Assembly (NCBI GenBank): GCA_016786765.1
Contig: JAEUUZ010000059.1
Span: forward strand, 186,001 to 250,000
Reading direction: 5' to 3'
Length of the DNA: 64,000 nt
Origin: Chitinophagales bacterium
GTDB taxonomy: Bacteria > Bacteroidota > Bacteroidia > Chitinophagales > LD1
The translations under genes were made by a program, and so were the position numbers. The notes beneath the pieces were generated by a model. That model made no database searches, had not been told where the DNA came from, and saw only the letters and a program-made list of their open reading frames with translations. Below, piece by piece: positions 34,878 to 44,641 of the stretch. The first letter of the stretch is position 1. Every line of letters starts with the position of its first letter.

Positions 34878-37799
34878 TTAGTACCCGAAAACCTCTTTTA
34901 GCGTTAACTCCTTAACATCTCCCATTTTTGCCAAGGCATTCATGTCGATATCCCCTTTGTTGCCAACGACCAAAAATACATATTGCTTTTGGCTTACATT
35001 CTCATTAAAAAACGATTTTACTTCAGTATATTTTATAGTTTTTGCTTTTTCATAAATCTCTTTTTTGATATCGTAGTTCAAGCCTCGTTTTAATGCCGTT
35101 TGATAGGCCCAATACACATTGTCATTTGTAGTCCAATCGCTTTCTAAGCGTTTAATGAGCGATTGGCGAGACATGTCAAATTGTGCTTGTGCATCCGGCA
35201 AATCATTCAATAATTCGGTCATTTTATTTACAGCAGTAGGGAGTTTATCGGCTTGAGTCCCCACAAAAGCAAACACGTAATGCGATTCATTTTTCTTTTG
35301 CGGAATACTATAGTTGCCAAAAGCAGAATAGGCTAATGCCATTTTTTCACGGATTTCTTGGAAGATAACCGATGCCATTGAGCCACCGTAATATTCATTG
35401 AACATACTCACCACAGGAACAATCGTTTTATCAAACAAATCACCTTTGGAGAGCATTACAATTTGTGCTTGTTTCATGTTGTAATTACAGAAATACACTA
35501 TAGGTCTTTCATAAGTAACCTCTGCGTATACTTTTGCTATAGGATATTCTTTCAAGGTAGTATTTGTTTTATGTAATTCTTTTAGTGTTGTGCTGACTGT
35601 GTTAATGTTGTTCTGACCGTAGTAGAAAATTTTATGCTTATACCCTGAAAGCTGATGGATAATGCCACTCAGTACATTGGCATCAAGTTGAGTAAGTGCA
35701 TTATTCGAAACAATATCATTATTCGGATTTTTCGCACCATATTTTCCATAGTTCAATAGTCCTTCCCAAAGAATAGCATCTTTGTCGAGCTTTACATCCA
35801 ATCGCTTTTTGATTACGTTTTGCGCAAATTCATTATATACATTTTGATCAGCTGTACATTCGCTTAGTACATGTTCAAATAATGTAATACCCTCGTTGAG
35901 ATTTTTTTCTAAGCCTGAAAGTGAGATATAAACTTGATCTCTGGAAGAACTTACATCGAAGACTAATCCTAATTTATAGAACTCTTGCTTTAGCGCTGCC
36001 GCATTATATTTTTGAGTGCCCATGTAAGGTAGGAAGTCGATAGCTAAACCTAATAAGGAATCATTATCGGTTCCCATATCGAAAATGTAATTGAGCTTAA
36101 AGGTTTTATTTAAATCGTTGTGGACATAGTCTAGCCCAACATTTTGGTTGAGTTGTGTATGTTGGATGGCTTTCTCGAAGTCGCAGAATTTTGGCTCCTG
36201 ATTGCCTTCAGCCATAGCGTCAAATTGCTTTCGGAATAAAGAGATTGAATCTTTATTTAAAACAACAGGCGTGATGGTTGGTTTTTCTACTTTATATAAG
36301 CTTGGTTCGCCCATTCGTTTGTAGCAAACTGCATAATTATTGCCATAATGTTGGTTGGCAAACGCTATAATATCAGCCTTGGTGATTTTCGATAATTCTG
36401 CTATTTCTTTTTTTCGGTCTTCTAATGAAACATCTTTTACAAACGCGAATACAATGTCGAAGGTACGTCCTTGATTAGTTTCAGCCTGTTTAATCATGTC
36501 GTATTTCATGTTGTCGATAACAGCTTTTAGTAACCAATCCGGGAATTTACCCTGCTTTACAGAATCGATTTGCGCTAGCAATAGCTCTTTTACATCTTCT
36601 AGTTTTTGTCCTTCTTTCGGCTGTCCGTAAAGCTTTTGAATGGTGTAATCTTTATTATCACTAAATGTGCTATAGGCATCCAAAACTTTTTGTGAAAGTT
36701 TTAAATTTAGATCAATTAAGCCGGAGCCTTTCCCATTCGCTAGGATAGCATCTACAAGTTTCACATATAAAGGATCGCGGGTATTTGCCCCATCAAATCG
36801 GAACCCTACATATACATGTTCGGGCTCTTGGCCTTTCTTTTCCGTATAAAGTGGTTGGGTAATTGTAACCGGCTCTTGACGTACAAATTTGGGTACTTCT
36901 TTCGCTTTCCATCCGCCAAAATACTTTTCGATAAGGGCAATCGTTTTATCGGGGTCGACATCTCCGCTCAGCACAATCGCACAGTTATTAGGCACATAAT
37001 AGGTGTTGAAATAGTTTTGAATATTGATAAGCGAAGGGTTTTTTAAATGCTCACTTAAACCAATTGTTGTTTGGCTTCCATAGGGGTGGTTCGGCATAAG
37101 CAATGAATCTACAGCTTGTGACGACCACTCCTGATCATAAGACGTGCTAATATTGAATTCCTCATAAACCGCTTCTAACTCGGTATGAAAAATGCGCAAT
37201 GTTAGATTTTGGAAGCGATCACTTTCCATAAAAAGCCATTTCTCAAGCGCATTTGAGGGAATATCGTTGATATAACACGTTAAGTCTCTATCGGTAAACG
37301 CGTTTGTTCCTTTTGCACCAATAGAGGAGACCATTTTGTCGTATTCGTTTGGAATAGCCCATTTTGAAGCTTCATACGAAAAGGAATCAATTTTGCTGTA
37401 AATAGCTTTTTTCTTTTCCGGGTTAGGTTCGTTTTTTCGTTGTTCGAAAAGAGCAGAAATAGAATCTAAGTATGGCTTTTCTTTCTCGTAATTAATTGTT
37501 CCAAATTGATGGGATCCTTTGAACAACATGTGTTCCAAATAGTGCGCTAATCCAGTTGTTTGCGGAGGGTCGTATTTACTGCCTGCTTTTACGGTAATCG
37601 CTGTTTGAATGCGAGGAGCTGTTTTATTAACGGTAATAAATACTTTCAAACCGTTCTTTAAGGTGTATTCTTTTACAGGAAAGTAATCTGCACCTCCAGC
37701 ATTAGTATTTAAAGCTTGTTTATCTCTAAAACAAGACGAGAGCATAAGTAAGCTTACCAAAAAGAAGAGTTGAAAAATGGTTTGATGCGTTCGCTTCAT
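34878..37799 (-). CDS. M16 family zinc metallopeptidase lipoprotein (two-domain)
   Basis: A 973-residue insulinase-type protease. The N-terminus is a lipoprotein signal with Cys23 (LLMLSSCFRD), so it is probably tethered to an envelope membrane and faces the periplasm. The inverted zinc motif is His86-Tyr-Leu-Glu89-His90 (GLAHYLEHMLFKG) with the distal Glu in ELEAVYEEF. The second half repeats the M16 fold without an HxxEH, as expected for the inactive C-terminal partner domain, and carries the substrate-binding Arg/Tyr type SGGSMASVIFQEIREKMALAYS. It is thus a single-chain two-half protease, and substrates are probably peptides. Solitary gene. Confidence 0.92.
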   Translation of the reverse strand: MKRTHQTIFQLFFLVSLLMLSSCFRDKQALNTNAGGADYFPVKEYTLKNGLKVFITVNKTAPRIQTAITVKAGSKYDPPQTTGLAHYLEHMLFKGSHQFGTINYEKEKPYLDSISALFEQRKNEPNPEKKKAIYSKIDSFSYEASKWAIPNEYDKMVSSIGAKGTNAFTDRDLTCYINDIPSNALEKWLFMESDRFQNLTLRIFHTELEAVYEEFNISTSYDQEWSSQAVDSLLMPNHPYGSQTTIGLSEHLKNPSLINIQNYFNTYYVPNNCAIVLSGDVDPDKTIALIEKYFGGWKAKEVPKFVRQEPVTITQPLYTEKKGQEPEHVYVGFRFDGANTRDPLYVKLVDAILANGKGSGLIDLNLKLSQKVLDAYSTFSDNKDYTIQKLYGQPKEGQKLEDVKELLLAQIDSVKQGKFPDWLLKAVIDNMKYDMIKQAETNQGRTFDIVFAFVKDVSLEDRKKEIAELSKITKADIIAFANQHYGNNYAVCYKRMGEPSLYKVEKPTITPVVLNKDSISLFRKQFDAMAEGNQEPKFCDFEKAIQHTQLNQNVGLDYVHNDLNKTFKLNYIFDMGTDNDSLLGLAIDFLPYMGTQKYNAAALKQEFYKLGLVFDVSSSRDQVYISLSGLEKNLNEGITLFEHVLSECTADQNVYNEFAQNVIKKRLDVKLDKDAILWEGLLNYGKYGAKNPNNDIVSNNALTQLDANVLSGIIHQLSGYKHKIFYYGQNNINTVSTTLKELHKTNTTLKEYPIAKVYAEVTYERPIVYFCNYNMKQAQIVMLSKGDLFDKTIVPVVSMFNEYYGGSMASVIFQEIREKMALAYSAFGNYSIPQKKNESHYVFAFVGTQADKLPTAVNKMTELLNDLPDAQAQFDMSRQSLIKRLESDWTTNDNVYWAYQTALKRGLNYDIKKEIYEKAKTIKYTEVKSFFNENVSQKQYVFLVVGNKGDIDMNALAKMGDVKELTLKEVFGY

Positions 37800-38191
37800 G
37801 GTTATGTTTTTGTTGGCAATAAATGTAAAGCAAATTACGATGAATCAAAACGATATCCATCGATATACAGTCGAAAATATTGGTGTTTTAGACTGTTATG
37901 GGTGAATGTCAAAATGCATATTGCTTCAAGTACTCACTCAGAAACTGAGTGGGAAGTTTGCATAATGTTTAAACTCAAATTCCTTAGGCAATTGGTGATA
38001 AAATAGCTGAATTACTTCTAATGTATTTTTTGCATGGTTAAAATAAAGCGAACAAAATTTCGCTGAACAACACTCACTTCCTTACATGAAGTATTTCCTT
38101 TATAAGATTCCTTTCGCTAAAGAGATAAAAGCGGATAAGCTTTTATACAGAATAAATAGATGCTCTTCATCAAAAGCTTAAAATTAAAATC
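37800..38191. other. 392-base spacer without a convincing gene
   Basis: It contains a 7-bp hairpin CACTCAG-AAA-CTGAGTG (37935-37951) without a U tract and a 9-bp inverted repeat TAAGCTTTT/AAAAGCTTA (38136-38144 with 38172-38180, 27-base spacer). A 31-codon frame at 38086-38181 starts MKYFLYKIPFAKEIKADK, but nothing else supports it. It probably holds the promoter of the M16 gene; no clear -7 box was found. Confidence 0.55.
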
Positions 38192-38617
38192 TTACAGTTT
38201 AATTTTTGTGCTGCCACTATCAAGTTGAATGTGACAACAGTCGTGACTAATTTTATACTTCGAATCCACAACCACTTGATTGTTTATATAACCCTGAAAA
38301 CGAAATTGTTTTCCGCAACGATCTGTTTTTTCAGTATGACTATCGTCAAGGATAGGATATGTTCCTATATTTTTTCGTGTAGTATCTTCAAACAAACTTA
38401 TTCCAGTTTGTAAATCGATTTCTTCGTTGTTTTCCAATTTAATTGTTCTGTATTTATCCAGCGCAACAGGAAGTCCATTATTGTCTTTAAGCTCAATAGT
38501 TATGCTCCTGAATTCCATTGTGCACATTGTATTCGTAGGACATTCAGTGGAACAAGTTTTTGTTTTCTCGCACGAAGTAAAAAGGAAAATGCTCAAAGCA
38601 AACAACAACGTTTTCAT
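38192..38617 (-). CDS. Unknown small lipoprotein, Cys-rich
   Basis: A 141-residue predicted lipoprotein: MKTLLFALSIFLFTSC gives lipidated Cys16. The mature part has seven further cysteines, including a cluster just after the lipid anchor (CSTECPTNTMC) and a late HDCCHIQLDSG, so disulfides are likely in the envelope. The middle (MEFRSITIELKDNNGLPVALDKY) looks like a carboxypeptidase-regulatory or beta-sandwich domain, but I cannot name a family. It lies 19 bases downstream of the glycosyltransferase gene on the same strand. Function unknown. Confidence 0.75.
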   Translation of the reverse strand: MKTLLFALSIFLFTSCEKTKTCSTECPTNTMCTMEFRSITIELKDNNGLPVALDKYRTIKLENNEEIDLQTGISLFEDTTRKNIGTYPILDDSHTEKTDRCGKQFRFQGYINNQVVVDSKYKISHDCCHIQLDSGSTKIKL

Positions 38618-38636
38618 ATATATTGGTTTACGTTAA

Positions 38637-40565
38637 TTACCGACCTCCACCTGCAATTTGTTGATAATAATATTGTGGTAATTGATATTCGGGACTGATA
38701 TTTATTGCATTGGTTAATGCCGTTGAAGCCTCTTGCATTCTGCCGGTATTCGCATAAGCAATGCCTAGATAAGTCCAAGCTATCTCGTTGTAACTATCGT
38801 ATTTTACAGCATCTTCAAGGAATTTGATGCCATTCACAAAATCATTTTTTTTCACCGCTTCAATACCATAGTAGTCAGATTTGTTTTCCCGTTTTACAAC
38901 ACAGGCAATAACAGAATTGTCTACTTTAACTTCATGTATGGTACCTTTTGGTGGGAAGAAGTGACGCTTCATCATTGTTGGATCTACGAATTGGGGCAGA
39001 AAAACGGCATAATCCCAATTTTGTTCATTGCGTTCACGGAAACGTATGTATTCTGATTTTCGAGACGATTTTCCGCTTTCCCAAGACATATTCAACTCCC
39101 AAGGATTGTTGGATACAATTTTTTCTCCTGCATTTAAAGGAACGTTTTTCGTCATCCAATCTGCAGCAGGTTTAGCACTACATGCATAGTAATCCATTTG
39201 GTAGTCGCCATAAGTACCATCTACTCCACCGGCCAATTCATTGAAGTACACATAAATCATTGGAAAGTTATTGATAATAAAAAGCGCAGGCGATAACATA
39301 CCTAAAGCTAAAACTGCATATAGTACATATTGGCCAACCTTTGGTTTAATTAATCGGAAGAGTGTTTCGAATCCTAATGCTGCCATCACACAAAGTCCGG
39401 TAAAGGTGAAATAACTGTGTCTCCAGCCATTCAACAAAGCCGATTTTTTATAAATGATATAGAACAGTGGGAAAAGCGACACAAATAATAGTAAAACAAG
39501 ATACTGCGTTTTATACATTTTGCGCATTGCCGGGAACAGTATAATGGACGCCACTAATCCAAGTAGTGTAATAATCGGGGTAGTGTATGCAATGTAAGTA
39601 AGATTATAGTTCCATGGAACTTCGTTAGATGGAATGTATTCTCCTCCAAACAGAACACGAATTACAGTTGGGTAGGTGGATTGTACTTGAAGTGCATAAA
39701 ACGGATGGGTTAATGGTGCTTTGAGGGCGGCCGGCCAAGTAATAATTCCAATTATCCAAGAGCCAACGAAAACTACAAGAAGACTAATTATCAACGGTCG
39801 ATAGTAAGTAAAGTCAAATGCAAACAATTTCTTCTTCCATTCCTCTTGACTAAGCAAGGCAATCAGTAAGAATAAACCGAGATAAGCATAAAGTAAAAGT
39901 CCCCCAACACGAATCGCAAAGGCCAGCCCAATACCCAGCGTGAGCAATAATGTTGCTTTCCAATTGGGCTTTGGAAGATGCTCAAAGTAATAAATTAATG
40001 CAAAAATAGCCATCATGTAACCGGCTGCAAAAGGAGGGTCTTTGGGGTTGTTGAATGCTTCTCCAAGAATTCGCGGTGCAAGTAACATCAGTAGCATGGC
40101 TATAGTTCCTGCTCGCCATCCGCCAATTTGTTTTCCGGTTAAACCGGCAAAAAGGAAGAGAAGAAACGTGAAAACAGTGATAACTAAATGCCTTGTTGGT
40201 AAAGGATCTAGGTTGAAGTTTTTATACAGTGCTGATGCTGTTACTTCTAATAGTGGTCCGTAGTTGAGCAAAAGTGCACCATCATCTCGTCCGTTCGGAG
40301 AATAATGGAAAATCGTGTCGTTCTTTCCGGCTGTTGAAAGATAATCGTAAGAAAAATCTCCAATCACTTTGTGATAGATTTCATCGCTACTTGGTCCAAA
40401 ATTGTAGCTCAAAATAGGTCTCACAAAAAATATTGCAACCGCAATCACTAAGAATGCATATTTCCAATTGCGCTGTTGCGTATCCGAAAGCGTTGAATAA
40501 CTTGTTCCGGATTTGGTCTCTGTAACTGAGCTTACGCTTTTTTGTTTTGGTTGTTGTTTCGCCAT
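38637..40565 (-). CDS. Membrane glycosyltransferase (GT39/ArnT-like) with C-terminal TPRs
   Basis: A 642-residue integral membrane protein with roughly eleven hydrophobic segments. After the first segment comes a loop with GPSSDEIYHK, matching the catalytic acidic loop of GT-C polyprenyl-phosphate sugar transferases (PMT/ArnT-like). The C-terminal ~90 residues contain two tetratricopeptide repeats (FVNGIKFLEDAVKYDSYNEIAWTYLGIAY, then NTGRMQEASTALTNAINISPEY). Such enzymes move a sugar from a lipid carrier to protein or glycan on the periplasmic side. Substrate is unknown. It lies 15 bases after a methyltransferase gene and near an epimerase-GT2 fusion that could make its lipid-linked donor (inference). 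Confidence 0.85.
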   Translation of the reverse strand: MAKQQPKQKSVSSVTETKSGTSYSTLSDTQQRNWKYAFLVIAVAIFFVRPILSYNFGPSSDEIYHKVIGDFSYDYLSTAGKNDTIFHYSPNGRDDGALLLNYGPLLEVTASALYKNFNLDPLPTRHLVITVFTFLLFLFAGLTGKQIGGWRAGTIAMLLMLLAPRILGEAFNNPKDPPFAAGYMMAIFALIYYFEHLPKPNWKATLLLTLGIGLAFAIRVGGLLLYAYLGLFLLIALLSQEEWKKKLFAFDFTYYRPLIISLLVVFVGSWIIGIITWPAALKAPLTHPFYALQVQSTYPTVIRVLFGGEYIPSNEVPWNYNLTYIAYTTPIITLLGLVASIILFPAMRKMYKTQYLVLLLFVSLFPLFYIIYKKSALLNGWRHSYFTFTGLCVMAALGFETLFRLIKPKVGQYVLYAVLALGMLSPALFIINNFPMIYVYFNELAGGVDGTYGDYQMDYYACSAKPAADWMTKNVPLNAGEKIVSNNPWELNMSWESGKSSRKSEYIRFRERNEQNWDYAVFLPQFVDPTMMKRHFFPPKGTIHEVKVDNSVIACVVKRENKSDYYGIEAVKKNDFVNGIKFLEDAVKYDSYNEIAWTYLGIAYANTGRMQEASTALTNAINISPEYQLPQYYYQQIAGGGR

Positions 40566-40580
40566 AAGAAACGTATTAGT

Positions 40581-41216
40581 TTATGAATTTCTGCAAACAA
40601 AAACATAGTTTCTGCTACTGTAATAAGTCAGAACAGGAGAATGCACATCGTAATCCGAAAAGGCTTGTTTTACAAGGCCTTCATATTCCGCTTGTGTGCG
40701 AATACTTCTACCGCGATCTGCTTTAGCAAAGAATTTTTCCATCAGCGTCATGTTGTCGAAAATACCGGTATCATAGGTAACGAAAATACCTCCAGGTTTC
40801 AGTGCTTTTCGAGCAATTTGCAAAAGATTGACAACAATAGGGTCATCCAAATGATGCATTAAACCAATGGCCATTACAATATCGTAGTTATTAAATTCCT
40901 TTACGGTATCTTCCGTGAGCATTTTCTGGAAGAAGTGAATGTTTTTTTCGTCTTTATATTTTTCATTTGCGGAATCGATATAAGATTGTTCACCATCAAA
41001 TCCGTTGTATTCAAAATTCGTTACATATTTTTTGAGGTGCTCAATATATTCGCCTGTTCCACAACCAATATCTAAAATTTTGCAGCCTTCAAAAGGTTGG
41101 ATATAGTTCTTAACCATGTTGTTGCGATACATTGGCGCACCGGCAACGAGTTGAATTAAATTATAAACCCAAGGGAAACTAATGAATTGGTATAGTCCTT
41201 TTCTATTTTCAGCCAT
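40581..41216 (-). CDS. Class I SAM-dependent methyltransferase
   Basis: A 211-residue methyltransferase with the SAM-binding motif ILDIGCGTGEYIEHLK (about residues 47-62), acidic motif II NGFDGEQSYID and motif IV NYDIVMAIGLMHHLDDP. This layout is of Methyltransf_11/25 type and gives no substrate. It is six bases downstream of another methyltransferase on the same strand and 15 bases ahead of the membrane glycosyltransferase, so it likely acts on a glycan or lipid-linked product of this group (inference). The two methyltransferases share only the general fold, so they are not a recent duplication. Confidence 0.88.
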   Translation of the reverse strand: MAENRKGLYQFISFPWVYNLIQLVAGAPMYRNNMVKNYIQPFEGCKILDIGCGTGEYIEHLKKYVTNFEYNGFDGEQSYIDSANEKYKDEKNIHFFQKMLTEDTVKEFNNYDIVMAIGLMHHLDDPIVVNLLQIARKALKPGGIFVTYDTGIFDNMTLMEKFFAKADRGRSIRTQAEYEGLVKQAFSDYDVHSPVLTYYSSRNYVFVCRNS

Positions 41217-41222
41217 TAAACT

Positions 41223-41930
41223 TTACTTTGAAGCAGTTAAAAAAATCGATTGTGATACAAAACGAGTAAACGGAATTTTTTCCAAAATATCGCCAATAAC
41301 AATAGATGGCTTTACAAGGAAATAAGGGATACCGGGAAGCAGAAAATCTTTGTATTCCACTTCTACTTTACCAAAGCCCGCTTTCGTTAACTTTTCACGA
41401 ATATATGTTCTTGAAAAAGCCATTTCATCCGGTTCTAAGTGCGCCATTTTTCGGAGAAACGATACGTTGAAGATAGCCGCTATATATGGGTTGTACATGT
41501 TAGGCTCGTAGAAAATAAGTTTTCCGTCTTCTGCTAATAAGTCTTTGAGTGTAACCAACACTTGATCGAGGTTGTAATAAAGGTGATGCAATATTCCATT
41601 GCCGATAATGTAATCGAATTTTCTGCCTTTAATATCCTCCGGATTGTTGAAATCTAAAACCTCATACGTAAGATTATCTCTTTTGAAATTTTCGTTTGCA
41701 AAGTCTATAAAAGGTTTACAAATATCAGTTCCAATAACTTTGTGTTGTTTCTTTTCAGCGATCCAAAATGCAATTTCACCTGTTCCGCAACCTATTTCTA
41801 AAACTGTTTTGTTATTGCCGTCTGTCATAGCCGACATGAGGTAATCTGCCCGTCTGCGCATACGCACTTCCGTGGAAGGGGTCATTTCAAAACCCTGGTT
41901 AAATCCTTGATCGTCTTTTATTGATGCCAT
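41223..41930 (-). CDS. Class I SAM-dependent methyltransferase
   Basis: A 235-residue methyltransferase. Motif I is LEIGCGTGEIAFWIAE, motif II VIGTDICKPFIDFA and motif IV FDYIIGNGILHHLYYNLDQVL, followed by FYEPNMYNPYIAAIFN. The C-terminal third is hydrophobic (PGIPYFLVKPSIVIGDI) and may bind a lipid or membrane, as in methyltransferases acting on lipid-linked sugars. It is first in a three-gene minus-strand run. A TATATTTA sequence 17 bases before the start resembles a -7 box. Substrate unknown. Confidence 0.87.
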   Translation of the reverse strand: MASIKDDQGFNQGFEMTPSTEVRMRRRADYLMSAMTDGNNKTVLEIGCGTGEIAFWIAEKKQHKVIGTDICKPFIDFANENFKRDNLTYEVLDFNNPEDIKGRKFDYIIGNGILHHLYYNLDQVLVTLKDLLAEDGKLIFYEPNMYNPYIAAIFNVSFLRKMAHLEPDEMAFSRTYIREKLTKAGFGKVEVEYKDFLLPGIPYFLVKPSIVIGDILEKIPFTRFVSQSIFLTASK

Positions 41931-42094
41931 TTAATTTCTTGAGGCTTAAATATACTTTTTTTTGAAAAATGGCTTGTTTTTTTTGATGTTCAGATCAAGT
42001 AGAAGTAATAGATACATTATGTATATACCAATACATTTCTTTTGATGCTAGTTAAACACCATAGCGTTAAGCGTAATGCAAAAAACGAAAAAGA

Positions 42095-44029
42095 TTAGCG
42101 TTCTCTTCTGAAAATACGCTTACGAATAAATTTCGGACGTCTTTTAACTTCCTCAATAATCTTAGCTTGATATTCGCCAATTACAGCAACAGCCATCATG
42201 TTCAATCCTCCGAAGAAGAGAATTAAAACAATGATTGATGTTATACCATGTGGAATATTACTATTCACAAAGTAGGCTACAATCTGTATGATGATTGCTA
42301 AAAACGAAATTGCGGTAAGTGTTGCTCCAACATAAGTTAGCAATTCCAGCGGCACATAACTAAATGAAAAAATCGCTTTTCTTGCCCAACCGATATTCTT
42401 TCTCCAATTGTTGGTGGTAACGCCAAACATACGCTCCGGACGAACATAATCTACACCAATTTGCTTGAAGCCAACCCATGCTCTCAATCCGCGCATAAAT
42501 TGATCTGTTTCCGGCATTTTCACTAGTTCTTCAACTACTTTTCTATCCATCAACGAGAAATCTCCGGCATCCAAAGGAATCGGAACATATGAGACAGAAC
42601 GAAACACACGATAGAACAATTTGTAGAATAATGCTAACGATTGATTGCCCTCTCTCGCAACACGTCTGCCATAGATTACATCATAGCCTTCTTGGTATTT
42701 CGTGTAGAATTGCTCGATTAATTCAGGCGGGTCTTGTAAATCACCATCCAAAAGAATAACTCCATCTCCTGTAGAAATTTCCATCCCACTTAAAAAGGCC
42801 GCTTGAGAACCAAAGTTTCTAGAATGCTCAATGGCAATAACATGTTCATCTTTGTTGACAATGCGCTGCAACACTTCTGAAGCATTGTCGGGTGAAGCAT
42901 CATTCACGAAAATGATTTCGTAATCCACGCCAATTTTTCGGAAGGTATTCGTCAATCGCTCATACATGTAGGGAACAGCTTCAGCATCCCGATAACAGGC
43001 AATTACAGCCGATAGTTTATGCCGAATTTTATCTTGTACAATCTTTTTTTCATACAAAGGCTTCGCATAATCTTTTTGCCATAAGTAAGTAGCATTTAAA
43101 CCATCTTTTAAACTCGTTTCATTTTGCCATCCTAAAAGCGCTTTAGCTAAATCCGCGTTGCCGTACCAATCTTTTAAGTCCCACTTGCGGTTAGGGAAAT
43201 CACCCCATTCAGGTTCATTCGAAAGATGGAATACATTTTTTATAGTGTTGGCAATTTCTCGAATAGTTGTCTTTGCGCCACTGGCGATATTGATTGACTT
43301 TCCTCTTGTTTTTAGAAAGTCGCTGTTTGCAGATAGTAGCGTAGCATAAACAGTATCATCAATGTAAACAAAATCGCGGGAAATGTCGGGCTGAACTAAT
43401 GGCGGATATATACCCTTCATGCCTTTATCGATGAGTTGCGGAATCAAACGATCCGGTTCTTCAAAAGGTCCGTAAATAGAGTAATAGCGAAGATTCAACA
43501 CCGGCATTTCTTTAATGGTGCCGTAGAACTTAATCATCTGGGCGGCTGCTGCTTTTGTTACAGCATAATGCGAATTGGGTTGCAATGGTGCGTCTTCGTT
43601 TGGAGCAGCACAGTTCAATCCGTACTCCGATGAACTTCCTGCATGAATAAAGGCTTTTATCGAAAACTTGGAGGACAGTTCGAGTAGATTCAGTAGCCCG
43701 ATATAATTAGTTTCGTGAATTAAATCAATATCATCTTGCTTTGAATAGGCACCATAAGCTGCAAGGGTAAAAATGGTTTTGAATTGATGTTCTTCAAACA
43801 ACTGCTCTATATCCGATTTTTTGGTGATGTTGCAATGCAAAATCTTTTTATGATCGCAATCATCTAAACGCCAGGGTATAAAAGGCTTACTCGTAACGGC
43901 AAAAACATCTTGGCGGTATTGCGCAATTTGGCGAAACAAGTTGGCGCCAATAAATCCACCTGCCCCGAAAATCACAATCGGTCCTTGAAGTTTTAAGACT
44001 TCCTCTTGAATTTTTTCTGCTAAAGACAT
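42095..44029 (-). CDS. Fusion of NAD-dependent sugar epimerase/dehydratase and GT2 polyprenyl-phosphate glycosyltransferase
   Basis: One 644-residue protein with two enzymes. Residues ~1-320 are an SDR epimerase/dehydratase: Rossmann motif VIFGAGGFIGANLF, HAGSSSEYG with the catalytic Ser, SHYAVTKAAA with the Tyr/Lys pair, and SRDFVYIDD. Residues ~337-644 are a GT2 enzyme of the GtrB/ArnC/DPM type: LSAVIACYRDAE, FVNDASPDNAS, LLDGDLQDPPELIEQF, and two C-terminal transmembrane helices with a basic tail. So one polypeptide would first modify a sugar nucleotide and then load the sugar on undecaprenyl or dolichyl-like phosphate. There is no stop or frameshift between halves. These two functions are usually separate genes. 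Sugar identity unknown. Confidence 0.88.
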   Translation of the reverse strand: MSLAEKIQEEVLKLQGPIVIFGAGGFIGANLFRQIAQYRQDVFAVTSKPFIPWRLDDCDHKKILHCNITKKSDIEQLFEEHQFKTIFTLAAYGAYSKQDDIDLIHETNYIGLLNLLELSSKFSIKAFIHAGSSSEYGLNCAAPNEDAPLQPNSHYAVTKAAAAQMIKFYGTIKEMPVLNLRYYSIYGPFEEPDRLIPQLIDKGMKGIYPPLVQPDISRDFVYIDDTVYATLLSANSDFLKTRGKSINIASGAKTTIREIANTIKNVFHLSNEPEWGDFPNRKWDLKDWYGNADLAKALLGWQNETSLKDGLNATYLWQKDYAKPLYEKKIVQDKIRHKLSAVIACYRDAEAVPYMYERLTNTFRKIGVDYEIIFVNDASPDNASEVLQRIVNKDEHVIAIEHSRNFGSQAAFLSGMEISTGDGVILLDGDLQDPPELIEQFYTKYQEGYDVIYGRRVAREGNQSLALFYKLFYRVFRSVSYVPIPLDAGDFSLMDRKVVEELVKMPETDQFMRGLRAWVGFKQIGVDYVRPERMFGVTTNNWRKNIGWARKAIFSFSYVPLELLTYVGATLTAISFLAIIIQIVAYFVNSNIPHGITSIIVLILFFGGLNMMAVAVIGEYQAKIIEEVKRRPKFIRKRIFRRER

Positions 44030-44098
44030 GGCATAAAGATGCAGAAATTATTGAATAATTCTAAAAAGCACCTTCGACTGTCTCAAAGAAGGCGAGAA

Positions 44099-44641
44099 TC
44101 ACCAATTACTTCTCAATTTCAATTGGTGGATGTGTTCGAAATGGTGTTTTGAGTGCCAAACATAGGACCCAATGATATATTTTACCGACATGCTTTTTTC
44201 ATATTGCGGATGGTAAACGGTTCGTTGTAGTTCGTTTTCATTCAACGATTGAAGAAACATTGCCCAGCGTTGATGTACACCTTCAATCAAACTTAAGGAA
44301 ATGCTAATGACAGGTGATTTTCCATCAATAGTTTCCGACCAATATTGCTCTTTATAGGGTTTAATAGTAGGATTGTTTTCTGTAATGGCCAATTTACAAC
44401 GAATATAGGCATTCATGTGGCTATCGGCTAAATGATGCACCACTTGTGCTACAGTCCAACCATCGGGCCGATAAGTGGTTAATCGTTTCGGTTCATCGAA
44501 ATCTTGAACTAAAGCATTTAGTTGTTGCGGAAAATCAGCAAGCCATTGAATTTGTTCTTGAACTGCTTCTGCAGAAATAGTTTCATCAAAAATAAATTTG
44601 CCAATAGGGAAGCGAAGTTGCTCTAATGCTTCAGCAGTCAT
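44099..44641 (-). CDS. DinB/YfiT-family putative metal-dependent hydrolase or thiol transferase
   Basis: A 180-residue protein of the DinB-like four-helix fold. The metal triad is visible: His in VVHHLADSH and the C-terminal HSKHHFEHIHQL. It opens with LRFPIGKFIFDE, as in YfiT-type proteins, some of which (BstA) transfer bacillithiol to electrophiles. Bacillithiol is known in several Bacteroidota, so that role is possible but not shown. It overlaps the upstream transketolase half gene by four bases (ATGA), so the two are translationally coupled for no obvious reason. Confidence 0.82.
   Translation of the reverse strand: MTAEALEQLRFPIGKFIFDETISAEAVQEQIQWLADFPQQLNALVQDFDEPKRLTTYRPDGWTVAQVVHHLADSHMNAYIRCKLAITENNPTIKPYKEQYWSETIDGKSPVISISLSLIEGVHQRWAMFLQSLNENELQRTVYHPQYEKSMSVKYIIGSYVWHSKHHFEHIHQLKLRSNW

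Noticed and set aside
38086-38181. 31-codon frame starting MKYFLYKIPFAKE
   Set aside because: It is short, lacks promoter or homology support, and its end coincides with an inverted repeat.
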